Assembly: GCA_003521845.1 (NCBI GenBank) | Contig: DPHB01000043.1 | Span: 24,712-42,961, forward strand | Source of the DNA: Oceanospirillaceae bacterium | Lineage (GTDB): Bacteria; Pseudomonadota; Gammaproteobacteria; Pseudomonadales; Balneatricaceae | DNA length: 18,250 nt | Direction of reading: 5' to 3' | Shown: one piece after another, positions 13,663 to 18,250 of the stretch | How the letters are laid out: each line of letters opens with the position of its first letter | Position numbering within the stretch: the stretch's first letter is position 1 | The notes under the pieces: generated by a model | What the model saw: the letters and a program-made list of their open reading frames with translations, nothing else | What the model was told of the DNA's origin: nothing | The model's database searches: none | Position numbers and translations under genes: made by a program

Positions 13663-14588
13663 GTGATTCTAATAATAGTCAATCTACGAGCTATTCGGCG
13701 GCAGGCGAAGTCACCTTAGTGAAGGCGCGCCGTACCTTTAGCGAAAATTTAATTCGTACGTTGAAGTCAGCCCCACCCACGGCATGGTTTGGCATGTTGG
13801 TGATTGCTACTTATTTGTTTGTGGCCGTTTTCGCGCATCTATTGGCGCCCCATGGTGAAGCAGAAATATTCCCCTTGGCGTATGCGCCTTGGAGTGATGA
13901 GTTTATTCTGGGCACTGATGCCTTGGGGCGCGACGTATTTAGCCGTTTGATCTACGGCGCTCGAAATACCATTGGTATTGCCGTGGCGACCACATTTTTG
14001 GCCTTTATCATTGGTGGCAGTTTAGGCGTGATTGCGGCCATTAGTCGCAATTGGTTGGATCAGCTGCTAAGCCGTTTTGTGGATGTCCTGATGGCCATAC
14101 CGTCATTAATCTTCGCCTTGATGTTGTTATCAATATTTGGCGCTAACGCAGTTAACTTGATCTTTATTATTGCCGTGCTAGACGCTACACGGGTGTTTCG
14201 CTTAACCCGTGCTGTGGCCCTCAATGTGGTGGTAATGGACTATGTAGAAGCTGCCCGCTTGCGGGGAGAGGGCTTGGGTTGGGTCATGCGTAAAGAAATA
14301 TTACCCAATATTATGCCACCTTTAGTCGCCGAATTTGGTTTGCGTTTTTGCTTTGTGTTTTTGACCATTGCGGCCTTGTCATTCTTGGGAGTGGGTATAC
14401 AGCCACCTACGGCAGACTGGGGCTCTATGGTACGGGAAAACGCGGGCCTGATTCAGTTTGCAGAGTATGATTTAACAGCGGCCTTAACACCGATGATTCC
14501 GGCGGCGGCAATTGCCTTGTTAACCGTAGCAGTTAACTTTGTTGTCGATTGGTTCTTACACAAAACAAGTGGCTTACGCGATGAGTAA
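13659..14588 (+). CDS. Peptide-type ABC transporter permease (DppC-like)
   Basis: This is the second permease subunit, 309 residues (DppC 300). A cytoplasmic N-terminal tail of about 40 residues leads into the first membrane segment (TAWFGMLVIATYLFVAVFAH). The DppC hallmark GTDALGRDVFSRLIYGARN is at 85-103. The ATPase-docking EAA loop is at about 197-216 (YVEAARLRGEGLGWVMRKEILP), and PPTADWGSMVRENAG near 249-263 is also typical. The ATG overlaps the stop of the upstream permease (ATGA), and the end overlaps the ATPase gene by eight bases. The tight overlaps imply coupled synthesis of a complex with fixed subunit ratios. Confidence 0.92.
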   Translation: MSDSNNSQSTSYSAAGEVTLVKARRTFSENLIRTLKSAPPTAWFGMLVIATYLFVAVFAHLLAPHGEAEIFPLAYAPWSDEFILGTDALGRDVFSRLIYGARNTIGIAVATTFLAFIIGGSLGVIAAISRNWLDQLLSRFVDVLMAIPSLIFALMLLSIFGANAVNLIFIIAVLDATRVFRLTRAVALNVVVMDYVEAARLRGEGLGWVMRKEILPNIMPPLVAEFGLRFCFVFLTIAALSFLGVGIQPPTADWGSMVRENAGLIQFAEYDLTAALTPMIPAAAIALLTVAVNFVVDWFLHKTSGLRDE

Positions 14589-16194
14589 TAACAGTAAAGA
14601 AATTTTGCTAGAAATGCGCGATGTGGTTATTGATGGTTATAGCGATGATCGCTGGCACGAAATCATAAAAGGGGTTGATTTAACCCTGCACCGGGGTGAA
14701 ATACTGGGTCTAATTGGCGAGTCCGGTGCCGGCAAATCCACCTTAGGTTTGGCTGCTATGGGCTTTGCCCGACCAGGCTGTAAGATCACGAGTGGTTCTA
14801 TCAAGTTTGATGGTATGGAACTCACTGATATGCCAGAAAAAGAGCAGCGCAATTTGCGCGGTTCGCGTATCTGCTATGTGGCCCAGTCCGCGGCGGCCTC
14901 TTTTAATCCAGCCCATCGCTTGTTGGACCAGACCATAGAAGCCACGGTGCAATACAGCTTGCAGAGTGAAGCGGATGCTAAAAAGGACGCCCGAGTGTTG
15001 TATAAGGACTTGCAACTGCCTGAGCCGGACACCATTGGTGATCGCTATCCACATCAGGTATCCGGTGGTCAGTTGCAACGCGTGATGACAGCCATGGCCA
15101 TGTCCTCACGGCCAGATTTAATTATCTTTGATGAGCCCACTACGGCCTTGGACGTTACCACGCAGGTGGAAGTGCTGGCCGCCATGCGCCAAATTGTGGA
15201 GCAGTTTAATACGGCGGCTATCTATATTACCCACGACCTTGCCGTAGTAGCACAAATGGCCGATAGCATTAAAGTATTGCGCTATGGTGAAACCATTGAA
15301 GATGCGCCTACACGTGCCATGTTGAGCGACCCCCAAGAAGACTACACCAAGTCTTTGTGGGCGGTGCGATCCATTGAAAAGCAGGCCGCACCAAGTGACG
15401 ATATCGCCCTAGAAGTGAGGGGTGTTGATGCTAGTTATGGCAACAGTGTGAAGGTGCTAAGTGATGTAAATATCAAAGTGCCTCGCGGTCGTACGGTAGC
15501 CGTAGTGGGGGAATCGGGCTCGGGCAAATCGACTACTGCGCGAGCTATCACGGGCTTGTTGCCACCCAGTAAAGGTGAAATATTATTTAATGGCAAGGCT
15601 TTGCCTGCGGCCTTAAAGAACCGCAGTAAAGAGCAACTGCAACGCATTCAGATGATTTATCAAATGGCCGATACGGCCATGAATCCGCGGCATACGGTGC
15701 GCGATATAATCGGCCGCCCTTTGCAGTTTTATTTGGGCTTATCCGGTGCGGCATTGGACCAAAAGGTATTGGCGCTGTTAGAGCTTATCGAACTGGATGC
15801 CTCCTTTATGGATCGCTTGCCAGGTGAATTGTCGGGTGGCCAAAAACAACGTATTTGCATCGCCAGAGCTTTGGCCGCAGAACCCGAACTGATTATTTGT
15901 GATGAAGTGACTTCGGCGCTGGATCAAATTGTACAAGAGGGTATTCTTAAACTATTGCTGCGTTTGCAAGCAGAGCTGGATATTACCTATATCTTTATCA
16001 CCCACGATATTGCCACAGTACGTGCCATTGCCGATGAAATAGTGGTGATGTTCCAAGGCAAGGTGGTGGAGCAGGGTAGTAAAGAGACCATCATGGCACC
16101 GCCCTACCCAGAATATACCGAACTACTCTTGTCATCGGTGCCAGAAATGGACCCAGACTGGCTGACTAATTTGCTGGAACAGCGAGCAAGTTAA
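14581..16194 (+). CDS. Fused double ABC ATPase of the peptide-type importer (DppD-DppF/YejF-like)
   Basis: Both energy-supplying ATPase domains of the importer are joined in one 537-residue chain. Domain 1 (about 1-265): Walker A GESGAGKST at 46-54, signature VSGGQLQRV at 160-168, Walker B LIIFDEPT at 180-187, switch histidine H218 in ITHDLAVV. Domain 2 (about 275-537): Walker A GESGSGKST at 310-318, signature LSGGQKQRI at 417-425, Walker B LIICDEVT at 438-445, switch histidine in FITHDI near 475. All catalytic motifs look intact in both halves; the second has DEVT for the more common DEPT. The ATG at 14581 sits inside the last codons of the upstream permease; an in-frame start at 14539 would lie deep in that gene and adds residues foreign to the family. 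Domains fused in this way are known in YejF. Confidence 0.93.
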   Translation: MSNNSKEILLEMRDVVIDGYSDDRWHEIIKGVDLTLHRGEILGLIGESGAGKSTLGLAAMGFARPGCKITSGSIKFDGMELTDMPEKEQRNLRGSRICYVAQSAAASFNPAHRLLDQTIEATVQYSLQSEADAKKDARVLYKDLQLPEPDTIGDRYPHQVSGGQLQRVMTAMAMSSRPDLIIFDEPTTALDVTTQVEVLAAMRQIVEQFNTAAIYITHDLAVVAQMADSIKVLRYGETIEDAPTRAMLSDPQEDYTKSLWAVRSIEKQAAPSDDIALEVRGVDASYGNSVKVLSDVNIKVPRGRTVAVVGESGSGKSTTARAITGLLPPSKGEILFNGKALPAALKNRSKEQLQRIQMIYQMADTAMNPRHTVRDIIGRPLQFYLGLSGAALDQKVLALLELIELDASFMDRLPGELSGGQKQRICIARALAAEPELIICDEVTSALDQIVQEGILKLLLRLQAELDITYIFITHDIATVRAIADEIVVMFQGKVVEQGSKETIMAPPYPEYTELLLSSVPEMDPDWLTNLLEQRAS

Positions 16195-16218
16195 ATCGTT
16201 ATTGCGGGTTACTTAAAC

Positions 16219-16407
16219 TGTCATCGCGGTGCGCACACTCTGTCATTGCGAGCGCACACTCTGTCATTGCGGTGCTCACACGCCGTCATTGCGAGCGCAG
16301 CGAAGCAATCTCCATCAGCCAAAGTGCCAACTTAAAAAGGTTGCCGCGTCGCTGCGCTTAGCATGCCCCATGAGCGAAGCGAGTGCTTTGGGTACCTCGC
16401 AATGACG
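16219..16407. repeat. Composite CATTGCGAG element preceded by three arm fragments
   Basis: Three 21-22 base units, each starting TGTCATYGCG and ending near CACACTC, lie head to tail at 16219-16240, 16241-16261 and 16262-16283. They lead into a full element with outer arms CGTCATTGCGAG (16284-16295) and CTCGCAATGACG (16396-16407). The left part of that element is like the 4422 array (GCGAAGCAATCTC, then TTGCCGCGTCG), while the right part (16350-16405) is the reverse complement of 4363-4415. The element is thus a chimera of two module types. The closing arm runs into GTTTGG and six T residues, so it may also terminate the transporter operon. Confidence 0.82.
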
Positions 16408-16785
16408 TTTGGTTTTTTGTCATTGCTGCAAGCATAGCTTGCATCCTTAGTAATAACATCAACGATTGAGGAAGCCTGACAAGATCATCCTGGTCTGCCT
16501 AATCCGACAATACGAATACCTTCGGCCTCTGCGCCGACTACTGAGTCTGCTGCGACTTTCGATTTTGTACCTAATCCCCCATTACAGGGCATTGTTTTGT
16601 TTATTAGCAAGGCTTTTTAGTGACCATTAAATGATAAAAATGAATATCAAAATAATTAAATGCAATAAGTGAAACCTGTACTAGGCTTAAGAATGTCCCG
16701 ATCGCAACAAAAAATAAGCGACAAACAAAACATTCATAACGCTAGTGCAGCAAATCATCACAGCATTCAGGAGAGAGTAAATATC
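16408..16785. other. Gene-free AT-rich upstream region of the adhesin gene
   Basis: I see no gene in these 378 bases. A perfect seven-base hairpin, TGCAAGC-ATA-GCTTGCA, lies at 16427-16443. The middle (about 16480-16570) is of mixed composition. From about 16600 the DNA becomes AT-rich up to the ribosome site, as is usual for regulated surface-protein promoters. I could not place -35 and -10 boxes with confidence. A strong AGGAGAG ribosome site lies at 16769-16775. Confidence 0.5.
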
Positions 16786-18250
16786 ATGAGTGATATTCAG
16801 CCTAATTCAGCAGTATCCGTATTTAATCAAGCAGGTGAAGAACTGGCCACCTTAGAGGTCAATTCTGTACAACAAATGATACCCGAAGTTGGTGAAGCTT
16901 ATCGTCTCATGATGATAGGAACTGAAGGACCTGTGTTGGCCGATCATTTCGTGGTTATTCGCTCGGGTAATGATTTAATTATTCGCTTAACCGATAACCG
17001 AGAGGTTGTTTTTGCTGACTATTTTGAAGTATGCCTTGTGCCTCCAGCTGACAGCTCAGGCCAAGAAAGCACGTTGCAGTGTTCGGTAGATGTTGCCGCT
17101 GATGGTGCAGATGGTGTTGCCATTGGCAGTGGTCCGCAATCAAACTATGAATTGGCGGCAGATGAATCTGTTCGAATAGTTTATGCCCATGGCAGCGAAC
17201 AGGCCATGGCAGCTATTTTAGAAAGCCAACCTGGCTGGGTCGATTTATATGCTACCTATCTGTTGGCTAGTGCGTCGCCAGCACTTGCCGCCGCCGCATT
17301 TTCTCCTGCTTTATTGGGAGTGGGTGTCGGTACTCTTGCTTTAGCGGGCGGTGGTGGCGGTGGTGGCGCTCCAGCGTCGCCAGGGCCTACAGCCGCTGAA
17401 ATAGCCCTACAACAGGTTGCAGACTATGCCGACGATGCTAACAAGCCGGAGCCGAGTGTAGAAACCTATCAAGATATAGGTGTGTCTGGTGTGAATATCG
17501 ATAACCTTGCCGCCATCAATAGCGCCATTGATGCCCAAGGTGGCGCAAATGGCACTCCTGGTGATGAGGACGACAGTGAGGCAGTTGATACGCAGCAAGA
17601 GTTACAGAACATTATTGATGCTTATAACCGTGTCTTGGGCGTAGCAGATGGTACCCCCGGTAATGCTAGCAACCCGGACCAGAGTACATATGAAGCCATT
17701 GGCATTACAGGTATGGACGAGCCGAATGAGCTAAGCTTGTTAGGTGAAGTGTTGGATGGCAAATCCAAGGTAGAGGTAGATTCAATATCAGAGTTACAAA
17801 TCTTAGCCAACGCCGTGCAAAATGTGATGAGTGCAGCCGCCGGTACGAAGGGAATACCGAGCCAAGCAGAACTTGAAGCCTTAGGTATTGAGGGCGTGAC
17901 TCCTGAGAACCTAGCTGCCATTCAGAAAGCGCTTCAAAACAGCAGTGATGACGGTAGTGGTGTTGCTAGCGTGGAGAGTCTGCAAAACCAAGTGAATATT
18001 GGGATTGGTAATGAGCTTAGTGCCCTAGAAACAATCGCTAATTACGCTCATGACAGCTCTGACAATCCAGCACCAAGTTTGGAAGATTATGAAAATGCGG
18101 GTGTCACGGGTGTCACGCAAAGTAACCTAGCCGCGGTAAACGAAATCATTGATGCGGCAACTAAGCCTGAAGCTGATACACATGAAGAAATTCAAGCCCT
18201 TATTAGTGCGGCTAACGATAAACTCACCGCCATCGAAAAGATCGCCAACT
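16786..18250 (+). CDS. Large repetitive BapA-like adhesin/secreted protein (N-terminal part)
   Basis: The frame opens at ATG 16786, ten bases after AGGAGAG, and is open to the window end (488 residues, no stop). There is no ordinary signal peptide. Residues about 1-160 form a beta-rich N-terminal domain. A hydrophobic stretch follows (about 162-187, LLGVGVGTLALAG) and then seven glycines (188-194), an arrangement like the N-terminal prefix of BapA/LapA-type biofilm proteins, which leave by type I secretion. From about 203 the protein consists of acidic, helical repeats of 60-75 residues, each with a core like YxxAGVTGVTxxNLAAVN: near 228, 302, 362 and 435. The second copy is degenerate. Such repeats occur in very long surface proteins of marine Gammaproteobacteria. 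The adhesin role and secretion route are inferred; the C-terminal signal lies outside the window. Confidence 0.8.
   Translation, partial: MSDIQPNSAVSVFNQAGEELATLEVNSVQQMIPEVGEAYRLMMIGTEGPVLADHFVVIRSGNDLIIRLTDNREVVFADYFEVCLVPPADSSGQESTLQCSVDVAADGADGVAIGSGPQSNYELAADESVRIVYAHGSEQAMAAILESQPGWVDLYATYLLASASPALAAAAFSPALLGVGVGTLALAGGGGGGGAPASPGPTAAEIALQQVADYADDANKPEPSVETYQDIGVSGVNIDNLAAINSAIDAQGGANGTPGDEDDSEAVDTQQELQNIIDAYNRVLGVADGTPGNASNPDQSTYEAIGITGMDEPNELSLLGEVLDGKSKVEVDSISELQILANAVQNVMSAAAGTKGIPSQAELEALGIEGVTPENLAAIQKALQNSSDDGSGVASVESLQNQVNIGIGNELSALETIANYAHDSSDNPAPSLEDYENAGVTGVTQSNLAAVNEIIDAATKPEADTHEEIQALISAANDKLTAIEKIAN

Noticed and set aside
14539..14580. Start of the fused ATPase at 14539
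   Set aside because: It would overlap the upstream permease by 50 bases and add residues unlike ABC ATPases; ATG 14581 fits better.
16427..16620. Small RNA or degraded transposase in the adhesin upstream region
   Set aside because: Only one short hairpin is visible, with no T run or promoter I can defend, and no frame shows recognisable motifs.

Overview
The window looks like chromosomal DNA from a marine-type gammaproteobacterium. Evidence for this is the surA-lptD / djlA arrangement at an outer-membrane biogenesis locus, the rpe-gph-trpE-trpG order known from pseudomonads, an enteric-style TrpR repressor with a near-consensus operator, and the start of a BapA-like giant repeat protein of the kind common in marine Gammaproteobacteria. 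I cannot name the genus; a Cellvibrionales/Spongiibacteraceae-like or other Pseudomonadales-related lineage is my best guess.

Region by region: (1) 1-3396, minus strand: surA (cut by the window edge) and lptD, overlapping by 17 bases, for outer-membrane protein folding and LPS insertion. djlA, a membrane J-domain co-chaperone, diverges from lptD on the plus strand (3515-4345). (2) 4346-4769: a gene-free stretch holding a fresh 115-bp tandem repeat built from a palindromic CATTGCGAG element. (3) 4770-6126: rpe and gph, overlapping, for pentose-phosphate epimerisation and phosphoglycolate salvage. (4) 6127-8571: a TrpR operator, then trpR-trpE-trpG with 1- and 4-base overlaps, so that the tryptophan repressor is the first gene of the operon it probably controls. 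(5) 8572-8770: a second, unrelated palindromic repeat family. (6) 8771-10498: a divergent pair, a GarR/MmsB-type beta-hydroxyacid dehydrogenase and a hydroxypyruvate isomerase, suggesting glyoxylate/tartronate-semialdehyde metabolism. (7) 10499-16194: a peptide-type ABC importer. A Tat-exported binding protein on the minus strand, with its own terminator, diverges from an overlapping operon of two permeases and a fused double ATPase. (8) 16195-16785: a gene-free stretch with more CATTGCGAG elements, then an AT-rich upstream region. (9) 16786 to the end: the N-terminus of a large repetitive, probably secreted, adhesin-like protein.

The genes form ordinary modules (envelope assembly, central carbon, tryptophan control, C2/C3 metabolism, peptide uptake, surface adhesion) rather than one novel system. 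The parts most worth attention are the self-regulated trpR-trpE-trpG operon with its unusual TrpE, the modular palindromic repeats that recur in three intergenic regions in recombined forms, and the adhesin whose body lies beyond the window. Start sites were chosen by ribosome binding sites and signal peptides; several are not ATG.
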